DNA of 64,000 bases from Rhodoblastus acidophilus (GTDB lineage: Bacteria > Pseudomonadota > Alphaproteobacteria > Rhizobiales > Beijerinckiaceae). The DNA lies in contig NZ_FYDG01000004.1 of the NCBI RefSeq assembly GCF_900187365.1, positions 248,001 to 312,000 on the forward strand, in the 5' to 3' direction. Each line of letters starts with the position of its first letter. The stretch's first letter is position 1. Positions 7,661-15,930 of this stretch are shown piece after piece. The notes beneath the pieces are model-generated. The model was not told where the DNA came from. It did not search any database and saw only the letters and a list, made by a program, of their open reading frames with translations. A program made the position numbers and the translations under genes.

Positions 7661-8700
7661 TGCGGCGGGTCGTCTTCGCGATTCCCGGCGACCTCGCGAC
7701 GGCGACCGGCGGCTACGCCTATGCCCGCCGCCTGATTCACGAATGGGCCGGCTTGGGGCTGGAGGTCGCGCATCTGCCGCTGCCGGGCGGCTTTCCCGCG
7801 CCGGATGCGGGCGAGATCGCGACGGCGGTCGCGGCGATGAACGCGGCCGCCGCGCCGGAGGACCTGTTGCTGATCGACGGGCTTGCGTGCGGGGCCTTGC
7901 CCGAATCGGCGCTGGCGCAGTTGCGGGCGCCTTTTGTGGCCCTGCATCATCATCCGCTTTGTTGCGAATCGGGCCTCGCGCCGCAGCAGGCGAAAAGGCT
8001 GTTCTCTTGCGAACGCGCCGCGCTGGCGCGGGCGCGGGCCGTGATCGCGACCAGCGCCCATAGCGCGGGCGTGCTGCGGCGCGATTTCGGCGTCGCCCAC
8101 GAAAATCTGACCGTCGCGGAGCCGGGAACCGACCCGGCGCCGCGCGCGACGCCCGCGCCGGGCGCCCCGCTGCTGCTGGCAGTGGGCGCGCTCACGCCGC
8201 GAAAAGGTTTTGATCTGCTGGTGGAGGCGCTCGCCGGCTTGCGCGCGCTGGACTGGCGGCTGGAGATCGTCGGCTCGACTCAGCGCGACCCGGCGGCGGC
8301 GGCGCTCGAAGCCAGAATCGCGCGCCATGGACTGCAAGGCCGAATCGCGTTGCGAGGCGAGATCGGCGCGGCGAACCTCGCCGCCGCCTATGCGCGCAGC
8401 GCGCTGTTCGTGTCGGCCGCGCGCTACGAGGGCTATGGCATGGCGCTGGCGGAGGCGTTGGCGCGCGGGCTGCCGCTGGTGGCGTCGCGCGGCGGGGCGG
8501 CGCAAGACACCGTTCCCGACGCCGCCGCGCTCAAGGTCGCGCCCGGCGACGGCGCGGCCCTGCAAGGGGCGCTTGGGTGCGCGCTCACGGACAGCGCGCT
8601 GCGCAAGCGGCTGGCCGCAGCCTCCTGGGAGGCCGGCCAACGCCTGCCGCGCTGGCGCGATACGGCGATGACGGTCGCCGCGGCGCTGGGGCGATTGTGA
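7660..8700 (+). CDS. family 4 (GT-B) glycosyltransferase
   Basis: A 346-residue retaining glycosyltransferase. The N-terminal half begins RVVFAIPGDLATATGGYAYARRL with the Gly-rich acceptor loop of the GT4 family. The donor-binding half has LLAVGALTPRKGFDLLVEAL near residue 170 and the E-x7-E motif EGYGMALAEAL near residue 257, which contacts the nucleotide sugar. There is no signal or membrane helix, so it acts in the cytoplasm. Its ATG overlaps the stop of the PTPS-like gene (TGATG), a sign of translational coupling, which suggests that the sugar is placed on the product of this pathway, perhaps a pterin-like compound. That link is inference; it could equally act on a cell-surface glycan. 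Confidence 0.85.
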   Translation: MRRVVFAIPGDLATATGGYAYARRLIHEWAGLGLEVAHLPLPGGFPAPDAGEIATAVAAMNAAAAPEDLLLIDGLACGALPESALAQLRAPFVALHHHPLCCESGLAPQQAKRLFSCERAALARARAVIATSAHSAGVLRRDFGVAHENLTVAEPGTDPAPRATPAPGAPLLLAVGALTPRKGFDLLVEALAGLRALDWRLEIVGSTQRDPAAAALEARIARHGLQGRIALRGEIGAANLAAAYARSALFVSAARYEGYGMALAEALARGLPLVASRGGAAQDTVPDAAALKVAPGDGAALQGALGCALTDSALRKRLAAASWEAGQRLPRWRDTAMTVAAALGRL

Positions 8701-8834
8701 GGCCAAACCCGGCGCCGAAGCCTGTGGAGAAACCGCCCCAATGAAAATTTCCGAAATCAAACGCTTGCCAGCCGCAATTCGATTTGTTACACGACCGCAC
8801 CTACCGATTGCGCAGTTGACTTGCGCAATTCTTC

Positions 8835-8921
8835 GCGGCCATGGCGGAATTGGTAGACGCGCTAGCTTGAGGTGCTAGTCCTTTAACCGGGGTGGAGGTT
8901 CGAGTCCTCTTGGCCGCACCA
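8835..8921 (+). tRNA. tRNA-Leu(GAG)
   Basis: The 87 bases fold as a class II tRNA: acceptor arms gcggcca and tggccgc, D arm with attggtagac, anticodon stem ctagc/gctag around the loop ttgaggt (anticodon GAG), a long variable arm, and a T arm with ggttcgagtcc. CCA is encoded at 8919-8921. No integrase or duplicated 3' end was found downstream, so it does not look like an occupied attachment site. Confidence 0.96.
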
Positions 8922-9086
8922 ATCTACAGTAAAAATGTGAGACGATTCCCCTGATGGGGGCCGCTCTCCTTGCATTACACTACGTCAGCACAGCGAGCCG
9001 ACGCTTGCCGCCGTTCGATGGTCTTGCTGGCGAACGGTTCCGCGCGCGGCGCCCCCTTGCTCGACAATTCCAGGCCAGCCCGCATT

Positions 9087-9107
9087 GCTCCCGGCGGCGC
9101 CGGGAGC
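9087..9107 (-). terminator. GC-rich hairpin after the RTX-like gene
   Basis: A perfect 9-bp stem (gctcccggc / gccgggagc) with a 3-base loop lies 20 bases beyond the stop of the minus-strand RTX-like gene. There is no T run on either side, so termination here would be weak or factor-assisted. Confidence 0.4.
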
Positions 9108-9127
9108 TTGTCCGGGCCGCGGGCCCG

Positions 9128-10762
9128 TCATGCCGAAAACAGGAAATCCTGCGATCGCAACGCCAACAGGCTGTGCACGGTGACATCGTCGCCGGACGCG
9201 AAGGTGATCGTGCTGGTGTGATTCGCCGTGTCGTAGGACGAAATGGCGAGCTGGCTAAAGTCCTTGATCGCCAGCGCGCTGACGTCAATGTGGTCGCGTC
9301 CCCAGGCCGATCCGCCGCCCTGGCCGAAATCCTCGATCACGTCATGGCCATTGTTGGCCTTGAACACGAACAGATCGCCGCCGCCGCGCGCGTTACCCTG
9401 AAGGATCCGGGCGTCGCCCCACATATCGTCATTGCCGGTTCCGCTGATCAGCGTGTCGCCGCCGCCGCGCGCGTCGCCGGACAGGGTCAGCGCGTCGCCG
9501 ATGAGCACGCTCTCGAACGATCCGGCTGGACGCGACGCCGTCGCCAGGGGATCGTCGCCGCCGACGAGCGTGTCGTTCCCGCCGCGCGCCCGGAAGGTCA
9601 AGATTTCGGCGTCGCCGACCAGCGTGTTGAGCACGGCGGAAAAGTGCCTGAAATAGCTCGCGCCGGCGAGATGATCATTGCCGCCCCGGGCGTCGCCGGA
9701 CATGGCCTGCGCGTCGCCGTAAACCTGCCCCACGCCGGCGACGGCCGCCGACACGCCCACATAGCGATCGTCGCCGCCGACGGCCCTGTCGGTCATGGCG
9801 CCCCCGGCGTCGCCGTAGAACACGGTCTTGCTGTCATCGCCAGCGTAAAAGACGTCGTCGCCGCCGTGCGCATGGCCGGAGATGGCGCCACGGGCGTCGC
9901 CGTAGAAAGTGACGTTGCTGTCCCTGGCGGAGTCGGCGAACACGTCATTGCCGCCGCGGGCGCGGTCGGTCATGTCGCCGCCCGCGTCGCCGCAGACCAC
10001 GAAATTGTTCTGCAAGCCTTGCGCCGTGAACGTGTCGTCGCCGCCGCGCGCGTGGCCGGAGATGTTTTCGCCGGCGTCGCCGTAACATTTGGTGTTGGCG
10101 TCATGGCCGCCGAAGGTGAAAGAATCGTTCCCGCCCCTGGCCCGGTCTCGCAGGTCCGCGCCGGCGTCGCCGTACATATTGATCGGCTGGTTGAACAGAT
10201 ATGTCGCCGAATACGAGAAGACGTCGTTCCCGCCCTTCGCGCAATTGGAAAGACCGCCGCCGGCGTCGCCGTACATGTCGACCCGCAGCGTGTGGAACGA
10301 CTGGAGATCGAAACTGAAAACATCGTCGCCGCCCCCCGCGCGCCCGGAGACGTTTCCTCCGGCGTCGCCGTACATGGCGAGCGTGACGAGACCGGTCGAG
10401 GATGAATCGGCGATCACCGCACGCAAACGGTCGGCGCCGCCCGTCGCGCGACCCGAGAGAACGCCGCCCGCGTCGCCGTAAAGGTTGACCGTGAATGGGA
10501 AGGCCGCCCCATTGGCGATGACGGCGCTCAGGGCGTCGTCGCCCCCGCGCGCCCGGTCGAGAATGTGACCGCCGGCGTCGCCATAGACGCTGCCGGATCC
10601 ATAGGTGGTCAGCGTGTCGGCGCCGCCTGCGGCGCGGTCGCGCAGGTTTTCGCCCGCGTCGCCGTAGAGCGTATTGGCCGGATCGGCGCCGATGAGCGTT
10701 TGATCGCCGCCCCGATCGGTCCCTTGCAGCGCGCCCTTGGTATCCCCGTACAAAACCGCCAT
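9128..10762 (-). CDS. RTX-like repeat protein with 15 YGDAGG repeats, probably secreted
   Basis: A 544-residue protein made almost wholly of 15 repeats of 25-45 residues, each opening with (Y/V/I/W)GDA and followed by a GRARGG(N/D)D block ending in a hydrophobic pair. Gly and Asp dominate, as in haemolysin-type calcium-binding repeats, but the consensus differs from the classical GGxGxDxLx nonapeptide. The last 60 residues (DVIEDFGQGGG ... SLLALRSQDFLFSA) match the C-terminal region of RTX/serralysin exoproteins that carries the type I secretion signal. There is no N-terminal signal peptide, consistent with type I export. ATG at 10762 is preceded by ggagga. No ABC exporter genes are adjacent. 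It has no catalytic domain and may be a surface or matrix protein, or a calcium-dependent adhesin. Confidence 0.75.
   Translation of the reverse strand: MAVLYGDTKGALQGTDRGGDQTLIGADPANTLYGDAGENLRDRAAGGADTLTTYGSGSVYGDAGGHILDRARGGDDALSAVIANGAAFPFTVNLYGDAGGVLSGRATGGADRLRAVIADSSSTGLVTLAMYGDAGGNVSGRAGGGDDVFSFDLQSFHTLRVDMYGDAGGGLSNCAKGGNDVFSYSATYLFNQPINMYGDAGADLRDRARGGNDSFTFGGHDANTKCYGDAGENISGHARGGDDTFTAQGLQNNFVVCGDAGGDMTDRARGGNDVFADSARDSNVTFYGDARGAISGHAHGGDDVFYAGDDSKTVFYGDAGGAMTDRAVGGDDRYVGVSAAVAGVGQVYGDAQAMSGDARGGNDHLAGASYFRHFSAVLNTLVGDAEILTFRARGGNDTLVGGDDPLATASRPAGSFESVLIGDALTLSGDARGGGDTLISGTGNDDMWGDARILQGNARGGGDLFVFKANNGHDVIEDFGQGGGSAWGRDHIDVSALAIKDFSQLAISSYDTANHTSTITFASGDDVTVHSLLALRSQDFLFSA
9670..10762 (-). 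repeat. in-gene direct repeats of the RTX-like protein
   Basis: On the plus strand the word gcgtcgccgta recurs at intervals of roughly 75 to 150 bases and codes for YGDA on the minus strand. The units are diverged and of unequal length, so the array looks old rather than freshly duplicated. Confidence 0.7.
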
Positions 10763-10899
10763 GGCTTCCTCCGTGATGAAAGCCTCGTTTTCAGCTCAAC
10801 GGCGGGAAACTTGCAGAATTTAAATCAAAATAACACTGCGTGATTGCCGAATTTTAATCACGATTAAATGAGGATTTAACTTCCACTGTTAGCGTTACG

Positions 10900-11781
10900 T
10901 CAGTTCGCCGACAACGATGACCCCTGCGAGGCGCCTGCATGCTCCGGGGACAGCTTGCGATAGAACGCTTCCGTTTCCGAACTCCAGCCGGCCGGCGCCG
11001 GGCGCAGCTCGGGCGCCTTCGCGCCCGGCGCGAGATGGACGATCCGGAACCCTTCCGCTTTTAATGTGCGCAGCAGCGCCGGCAGCATGTCGGCGGTCTG
11101 GCCCTTGATGTCGTGCAGCAGCAGGATGCCCCTGCCCGCCTTGCGCAGCCGCGTCATCACCAGGTCCAGCTCGCGCTCGGGCGTCATCTTGTTCCAGTCG
11201 GAGGCCCATAGATCCGCGCCGAATACGGGCATCTGCCGCCGGTTCGCCGCCTCCAGCAGCGCGGGCGAATCGCCGAAGCCGGGAAAGCGCAGGAAATGCG
11301 AGGCCTTGCCGCCGGTGGCGGTCTGCACGGCGCGGTCGCCGCGCTCCATTTCCGCCAGCCCCGCCGCGAGGTCGAGCGCCCGCAGGCTCTTGGCCGGGTG
11401 CGACCAGGAATGGCTGCCGACGCTGTGGCCCTCGGCGATCTCGCGCCGCGCCAGTTCGGGCATGGCCTCGGCGTTGCGCCCGATCAGGAAGAACGTCGCC
11501 TTGACGCATTGCGCCGCCAACGCGTCGAGCACCTTGCGCGTCGTCGGCGCGGGGCCGTCGTCGAAGGTGAGGACCACTTCATGGTCCTCCAGCGCCAGGG
11601 TCTGCGGATAGGTTTTCAGGCCGACCTGCGGCGCCCCGCCGATTTCCAGCGTGCGCGACACGCCGAGCGCATCCGGGCCGCAGGACGGCGGGCGCGACTC
11701 AGGCCCCGCTTGCGCGGGAGACAGGCGCGAGAGCGCCAAAGACAGCAGAACGCCGCAAATTAACCGTTTTTTGACCGTCAT
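10900..11781 (-). CDS. secreted polysaccharide deacetylase (NodB homology domain)
   Basis: A 293-residue protein with a Sec signal peptide (KKRLICGVLLSLALSRLSPAQA, cleavage near residue 25). The NodB domain shows its motifs in order: TFDDGP (72-77) with the metal Asp pair, SHSWSHP with the two metal His, FLRFPGFGDS, and LLLHDI near the end with the catalytic His. CE4 enzymes remove acetyl groups from N-acetylglucosamine in peptidoglycan, chitin or surface polysaccharide. In place of the usual Arg-Pro-Pro the third motif reads RFPGFG, a variant of divergent members. It is divergent from the GH25 lysozyme gene, which suggests a shared role in envelope remodelling. Confidence 0.88.
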   Translation of the reverse strand: MTVKKRLICGVLLSLALSRLSPAQAGPESRPPSCGPDALGVSRTLEIGGAPQVGLKTYPQTLALEDHEVVLTFDDGPAPTTRKVLDALAAQCVKATFFLIGRNAEAMPELARREIAEGHSVGSHSWSHPAKSLRALDLAAGLAEMERGDRAVQTATGGKASHFLRFPGFGDSPALLEAANRRQMPVFGADLWASDWNKMTPERELDLVMTRLRKAGRGILLLHDIKGQTADMLPALLRTLKAEGFRIVHLAPGAKAPELRPAPAGWSSETEAFYRKLSPEHAGASQGSSLSAN

Positions 11782-11963
11782 AGATGAAATCCCGTACGGT
11801 CTTGCCGACGCGTGACGCGCGGAATGTTGAGCGCCGGAATAAGCGTTTTGCGTGGAAAATCAAGCCTTGCGCTGGACACGAGCACAAAACTGGTTTCAAC
11901 TCGCGTCCATCAGGGTTAACGCGTCTTAACGACTTTTTGCTCTTTCAGGGATATTGTGCCCGC

Positions 11964-12779
11964 ATGAACAATCTGTCGAAACACTTTGCGCATGGCATGT
12001 TGGCCGCCCTCGCCTTGGCGTTGGCAGGCTGCGGCGGCCCCTCGATCCTGTCGGACTCCTCCGGGAAGCTCTCGGGACAGCGGCCCGGCCATTACAAGGA
12101 AACCGAAGCGACCCGGATCGCCAAGGGCTTTCCGGTGCATGGCGTCGATGTTTCTAAATACCAGGGCAATGTCGACTGGATGGCCGTGGCCGAAGGCGGC
12201 GTGAATTTCGCCTATATCAAGGCCACAGAAGGCGGCGACCGGCTCGACCCCAAGTTTTTCCAGAATTGGCATGGCGCGAAAGCCGCGGGCCTGCCGCGCG
12301 GCGCCTATCATTTCGTCTATTGGTGCCGCCCCTGGCAGGAGGAAATGGCCTGGTTCGAGCGCAACGTGCCGCGCGATCCCGACGCGCTGCCGCCCGTGCT
12401 CGACGTCGAGGCGACGCCGACCTCGACAAGCTGCCCGCGCCGGCTGGAGAAGCAGCAGACGCTGCAGGAAATCCGCCAGATGCTGTCCGAGATGGAGCGC
12501 TATTACGGTAAGAAGCCGATCATCTACACCACGGTCGATTTCTACGAAGCGATGTTCTCGGACGGGGAAATGTCCAACTTCCCGATGTGGATCCGCTCGA
12601 CCAAGCATCACCCTGCGGTGAGATACGGCGATCGCGCCTGGCATTTCTGGCAATACCAGTCCGACGCCTGGGTGCGCGGCATCCCGACGCGGGTGGACCG
12701 CAACGCCTTCTACGGCGACGAGAAGGACTGGCGGAACTGGCTGAAGACCAACAGCTTTGAATCGGCTTCCGCTCGGTAG
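11964..12779 (+). CDS. GH25 family lysozyme, lipoprotein
   Basis: A 271-residue protein. The N-terminus is a lipoprotein signal with lipobox LALAGC, lipidation at C23. The GH25 muramidase domain starts near residue 57 (HGVDVSKYQGNVDW, first catalytic-site Asp), continues with AYIKATEG and VLDVEATP (the catalytic Asp/Glu) and ends with FWQYQSDAWVRGI. These enzymes cut the MurNAc-GlcNAc bond of peptidoglycan. The frame is open upstream to 11784, but only the ATG at 11964 gives a sensible signal peptide. A long hairpin follows the stop. Confidence 0.9.
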   Translation: MNNLSKHFAHGMLAALALALAGCGGPSILSDSSGKLSGQRPGHYKETEATRIAKGFPVHGVDVSKYQGNVDWMAVAEGGVNFAYIKATEGGDRLDPKFFQNWHGAKAAGLPRGAYHFVYWCRPWQEEMAWFERNVPRDPDALPPVLDVEATPTSTSCPRRLEKQQTLQEIRQMLSEMERYYGKKPIIYTTVDFYEAMFSDGEMSNFPMWIRSTKHHPAVRYGDRAWHFWQYQSDAWVRGIPTRVDRNAFYGDEKDWRNWLKTNSFESASAR

Positions 12780-12814
12780 TTTCCACGCTTGCGCAACCTT
12801 TGATCGATGTTAAG

Positions 12815-12852
12815 TTGCAAGACCGCCCTCCGCCGGGAGGGCGGTCTTGCAA
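12815..12852 (+). terminator. 17-bp perfect hairpin between the lysozyme gene and a small gene
   Basis: The arms at 12815-12831 and 12836-12852 are perfect reverse complements with a 4-base loop. The structure starts 36 bases after the lysozyme stop and ends 37 bases before the next start. There is no clear T run, so it may be a terminator with A-rich flanks or a structured leader of the downstream gene. Confidence 0.6.
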
Positions 12853-12888
12853 ATCAAATAAAAACAATTCGTTCATCGGGAGGAAGCC

Positions 12889-13104
12889 ATGTCCAAGACG
12901 ATCGGCGCCGCCGATCTCGCGGCGGCCGTGCAACGCGCCGTCGCTTCGCTCAAGATCAAACCCGAGCCCGTCACCGTGGGATTCGTTGCGCCGGAGACGC
13001 CCGGCGCAGTGGTCGCCGCCGACAAGCCGCGCGGCGCCCAGGCCAAGACGGCGAATCCGCGCGGCGCCGGCCCGAAGCCCGTCGCCGCAAGGCTGGTGGC
13101 CTAG
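12889..13104 (+). CDS. small Ala/Lys/Pro-rich protein of unknown function
   Basis: A 71-residue protein. Residues 5-22 form an amphipathic helix (GAADLAAAVQRAVASLKI); the rest is low in secondary structure and rich in Ala, Pro, Lys and Gly with two NPRGA/KPRGA-like repeats. There is no Cys, no signal peptide and no membrane segment. A good gggaggaagcc site precedes the ATG. It is framed by a 17-bp hairpin upstream and two hairpins downstream, then a Cys-rich protein on the same strand. The family is not recognised. Confidence 0.6.
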   Translation: MSKTIGAADLAAAVQRAVASLKIKPEPVTVGFVAPETPGAVVAADKPRGAQAKTANPRGAGPKPVAARLVA

Positions 13105-13113
13105 AGCATAAAA

Positions 13114-13158
13114 CCTTGCTCAATCAAGGCGTTCCCGTCCGGCATGGCTCCATGCCGG
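13114..13158 (+). repeat. two hairpins between the small gene and the Cys-rich gene
   Basis: ccttg and caagg (13114-13129) form a short stem-loop, and 13139-13158 is a 20-bp near-perfect palindrome (ccggcatgg / ccatgccgg). They end 22 bases before the start of the next gene and could tune its translation. Confidence 0.5.
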
Positions 13159-13179
13159 CGGGCGCCGGAGAGGCCGATC

Positions 13180-13602
13180 ATGCCCTACGATGACGATCTT
13201 CTCTGCCCCGGCGCGCCGCCGTGGACGGAAGGGGCGGTGGTGTTCGGCGTGGTGTCCCGCGTCGCCGGACGGTTGCAGGTCGACTGGCTGGAGACGAAAA
13301 CGCCGGCGACGCCGGACATTCTCGCGCTCACCGGCGACACGCCCCCGGCCAGCGTGCTGCGCACCGCCGCCAAATGCCCGGAATCCTGCTGCGCGCATTT
13401 CGACGGCGACGAATGCCAGCTCATCGGCCGCTTGGTGGCCGCGCTCGCGCCCGTCGCCAGCGCGCGCCTGCCCTGCCCCATCCGCGGCGAATGCCGCTGG
13501 TTCTGGCAGGAAGGCCTGGCGGCCTGCGGGCGCTGTTCGCAATTGGCGACCCAGGACGATCACGCCGACATCGCCTTGCGCGAGGCGGCGCGCCCGCGCT
13601 GA
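13180..13602 (+). CDS. Cys-rich putative metal-binding protein of unknown function
   Basis: A 140-residue protein with ten Cys, nine of them in two clusters: CPESCCAHFDGDEC near residues 67-80, and CPIRGECRWFWQEGL followed by ACGRC near residues 104-125. The spacing suggests an iron-sulfur or zinc centre. The N-terminal 60 residues form a short beta-rich region (VVFGVVSRVAGRLQVDWLE). ATG at 13180 follows a gagagg-like site; an in-frame ATG at 13144 lies inside the upstream palindrome and is less likely. It is probably co-transcribed with the small gene upstream. No function can be assigned. Confidence 0.6.
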   Translation: MPYDDDLLCPGAPPWTEGAVVFGVVSRVAGRLQVDWLETKTPATPDILALTGDTPPASVLRTAAKCPESCCAHFDGDECQLIGRLVAALAPVASARLPCPIRGECRWFWQEGLAACGRCSQLATQDDHADIALREAARPR

Positions 13603-13607
13603 CGGCG

Positions 13608-14396
13608 TCACGGCGCCGGCAAGATCGCCTGGGTCTTGCCGGCGAGCCAATAGGCGATCAGGCCGATCCATTCGCGCACGGCTGTTTCGGCGTTGCGCAG
13701 GGCCAGCGCGCCATCGCCGGGCGGGCGCCAGTCGTCGGCGGTTCCATAGGTGCGGAAATCGACCGGAAATGCGACCGGATCCATCCCCTGTGCGCGAAAC
13801 GCCGCCATCGCGCGCGGCATGTGCCAGGCCGAGGTGACCAGCAGCCAGCGTTCCCCCGCGCCGGGATGGGCCAGCTCTTGCGTGAACACGGCGTTCTCGA
13901 ACGTGTTGCGCGACCGGTCCTCGAACATCATCCGCTCATCCGGCACGCCCAGCTCGCGCCAGAGCTGGCGCGCCACATCGGCCTCCGGCGCGCCGGAGCG
14001 CAGCAGCGCGCCCGAACCGCCGGAAAACACCAGTTTCGCCTTGGGAAAAGCCCGCGCCAGCGCGGCGCCGGCGGTCATGCGCTCGGCGGCCTCGTTGAGC
14101 TGGATCTGGCCGCGCGCCTGCGTGATCCGCTCGTCCACGCCGCCGCCGAGAACGATGATTCCGTCGGGCGCCGCTTCTTCAAGCCGCAGCGCCGGAAAGC
14201 TCGCCTCCAGCGGCCGCAGCAGCGCCGCGCCGAGCGGCAGGAAGGTCATGACGGCGAGCAGGCCGAGGCCGGACGCGACCAAGCCCGCGCCGCCCCGCCC
14301 CCGCGCCAGAAGCCAAAGCCCGAAAGCCGCGACGAACAGGCTGAGATGCAGCGGCGAGGCGAGAAACCAGAAAATCTTCGAGGCGATGAAAAACAT
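13608..14396 (-). CDS. YdcF/ElyC/SanA family (DUF218) membrane protein
   Basis: A 262-residue protein with two N-terminal membrane helices (residues 1-60) and a DUF218 domain: DGIIVLGGGVDERI near residue 78, LVFSGGSGALL, FEDRSRNTFENAVF and LLVTSAWHMPRAM. ElyC of E. coli has this layout and supports use of the undecaprenyl carrier in envelope synthesis. The gene is convergent with the Cys-rich gene and lies 6 bases downstream of the DUF3253 gene, likely as its operon partner. Confidence 0.85.
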   Translation of the reverse strand: MFFIASKIFWFLASPLHLSLFVAAFGLWLLARGRGGAGLVASGLGLLAVMTFLPLGAALLRPLEASFPALRLEEAAPDGIIVLGGGVDERITQARGQIQLNEAAERMTAGAALARAFPKAKLVFSGGSGALLRSGAPEADVARQLWRELGVPDERMMFEDRSRNTFENAVFTQELAHPGAGERWLLVTSAWHMPRAMAAFRAQGMDPVAFPVDFRTYGTADDWRPPGDGALALRNAETAVREWIGLIAYWLAGKTQAILPAP

Positions 14397-14402
14397 CGCC
14401 GC

Positions 14403-14666
14403 TCAATCCACGCGGGGGACGCCGAGTCGGTACACGCCGCGAAAATTCTCGGGATCGACCGGCTTTCCCTTGCGATAAATCACCAGCCGCCCCTCCAGCG
14501 CCAACGCCACCGCCTTGCGGCGGACGTCGGTGAGGTGGTTGCGCCAGCCGAGTTCATCCTCGCCGCGCTTTTCGGCGAAAGCCTTGGCGGCGTCGGTTGG
14601 ACAAATGGATTTCTCCGGCCCTATGGCGCGGCACAGATCGAGAATCGTTTCAGACAAGTCGCTCAT
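14403..14666 (-). CDS. DUF3253 family protein
   Basis: An 87-residue cytoplasmic protein, ILDLCRAIGPEKSICPTDAAKAF then WRNHLTDVRRKAVALALEGRLVIYRKGKPVDP, the winged-helix-like DUF3253 signature. The fold suggests nucleic acid binding, but no role is established. It lies 6 bases upstream of the ElyC-like gene and is divergent from the rhodanese gene. Confidence 0.8.
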   Translation of the reverse strand: MSDLSETILDLCRAIGPEKSICPTDAAKAFAEKRGEDELGWRNHLTDVRRKAVALALEGRLVIYRKGKPVDPENFRGVYRLGVPRVD

Positions 14667-14753
14667 GTCGCCATTGGACCACGCGCGGCGCGGCGGTCAA
14701 GCGCCTGTTGACGCTGGCGCGCGGCTGGGCTCCAATCCGGGCGGAGGTCCGCC

Positions 14754-15170
14754 ATGCCGCAGAACATCACCTTGGGCTACCAGCACATGCTCGACGAGGC
14801 GCTGGCCGCGATCCGCACCCTCACGATTGAGGAGGCGCGGGCGCTGCACGGCCGCGACGACGTGCTGTTCGTGGATCTGCGCGATCCCCGCGAACTGGAG
14901 CGCGAGGGGCGGATTCCCGGCGCCTTCCATTGCCCGCGCGGCATGCTGGAATTCTGGATCGACCCGGCCAGCCCCTACGCCAAGCCACAATTCCAGCAGG
15001 ACAAGACATTTGTCTTCTTCTGCGCCGGCGGCTGGCGCTCGGCGCTGTCGGCGTTCCTGGCGCAGCGCATGGGACTGTCGCCGGTCGCCCATATCGACGG
15101 CGGTTTTTCGGCGTGGAAAAAATCCGGCGCCCCCGTCGAGGGCGGCAAGACCGACATGAATGCCGGCTAG
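14754..15170 (+). CDS. rhodanese-like sulfurtransferase
   Basis: A 138-residue single-domain rhodanese. LFVDLRDPRELEREGRIPGA (38-57) is the substrate-entry motif, and the active-site loop is FFCAGGWRSA with Cys90 as the persulfide carrier. The end HIDGGFSAWKKSGAPV is typical. It moves sulfane sulfur in the cytoplasm; the acceptor is unknown. A gcggagg site sits 7 bases before the ATG. A GST gene follows 51 bases downstream. Confidence 0.88.
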   Translation: MPQNITLGYQHMLDEALAAIRTLTIEEARALHGRDDVLFVDLRDPRELEREGRIPGAFHCPRGMLEFWIDPASPYAKPQFQQDKTFVFFCAGGWRSALSAFLAQRMGLSPVAHIDGGFSAWKKSGAPVEGGKTDMNAG

Positions 15171-15221
15171 CATGGCTGCAAGACGCCCGCCGGCGCACCA
15201 ACATATGACGAGAGCCAAGGC

Positions 15222-15863
15222 ATGAATCTCACCCTTTTCATAGGCAACAAGGCTTATTCCTCCTGGTCGGCGCGGCCCTGGCTGCTGATGACGGCGCTCG
15301 GCCTGCCCTTCACGGAGAAGGTCACGCCGCTTTACGAGGAGGGGTCTTCGGAAAAGATGCGCGCCGTGGCGCCGACCGCCAAGGTTCCGGTTCTGGTCGC
15401 CGACGGCTTCGCCATTTGGGATTCGCTGGCCATCGTGGAATATCTGCACGAAAAGTTTCCCCAGAAAAACGTCTGGCCGGGGCAAGCCGAAAAGCGGGCG
15501 CGCGCCCGTTCGCTCTGCGCCGAAATGCACGCCGGCTTCCAGGCGCTGCGGCAGGCCTGCCCGACCAATTTCCGCCGCGAGCCGCGCGCGACGCCGCTCG
15601 GCCTCGACGCCGCCGCGCGCGACAACCTCGCGCGGATCGACGCGATCTTCGCCGCCGCCGAAGGGCCGTTCCTGTTTGGCGACTACAGCGCCGCCGACGC
15701 CTATTTCACCCCCATCGCCAGCCGCATCGCCACCTACAGGCTGCCGCTGTCCGAACCGGCGCGCGCGACCTGCGAGGCCCTGCTCGCCCATCCCGCCTAT
15801 GCGGCGTGGCGCGCCGGCGCCCTGAAGGAGGGCTGGACGATCGAACGCTGGGAAAATCTCTGA
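15222..15863 (+). CDS. glutathione S-transferase family protein
   Basis: A 213-residue protein with the thioredoxin-like N-terminal domain (LFIGNKAYSSWSARPWLLM, then KVPVLVADG and the glutathione-binding IWDSLAIVEYL) and an all-helical C-terminal domain ending HPAYAAWRAGAL. Ser in AYSSWS is the likely catalytic residue. This subgroup resembles YfcF-type enzymes. The substrate is unknown. It lies between rhodanese and fabI on the same strand. Confidence 0.88.
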   Translation: MNLTLFIGNKAYSSWSARPWLLMTALGLPFTEKVTPLYEEGSSEKMRAVAPTAKVPVLVADGFAIWDSLAIVEYLHEKFPQKNVWPGQAEKRARARSLCAEMHAGFQALRQACPTNFRREPRATPLGLDAAARDNLARIDAIFAAAEGPFLFGDYSAADAYFTPIASRIATYRLPLSEPARATCEALLAHPAYAAWRAGALKEGWTIERWENL

Positions 15864-15930
15864 TCCAGCCCTCACAGAACTGCGCGCAATTCGCTTTCTC
15901 CTGCTCGGCCGCAACCAACCGGAGGCCTCC

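Noticed and set aside
8835-9127. tRNA-Leu as an attachment site of a genomic island
   Set aside because: No integrase and no repeated tRNA end were found downstream; the RTX-like gene has host-like base use.
9670-10762. Regular repeats as a CRISPR array
   Set aside because: The repeats are in a continuous coding frame, vary in length and code for YGDAGG blocks; there are no constant spacers.
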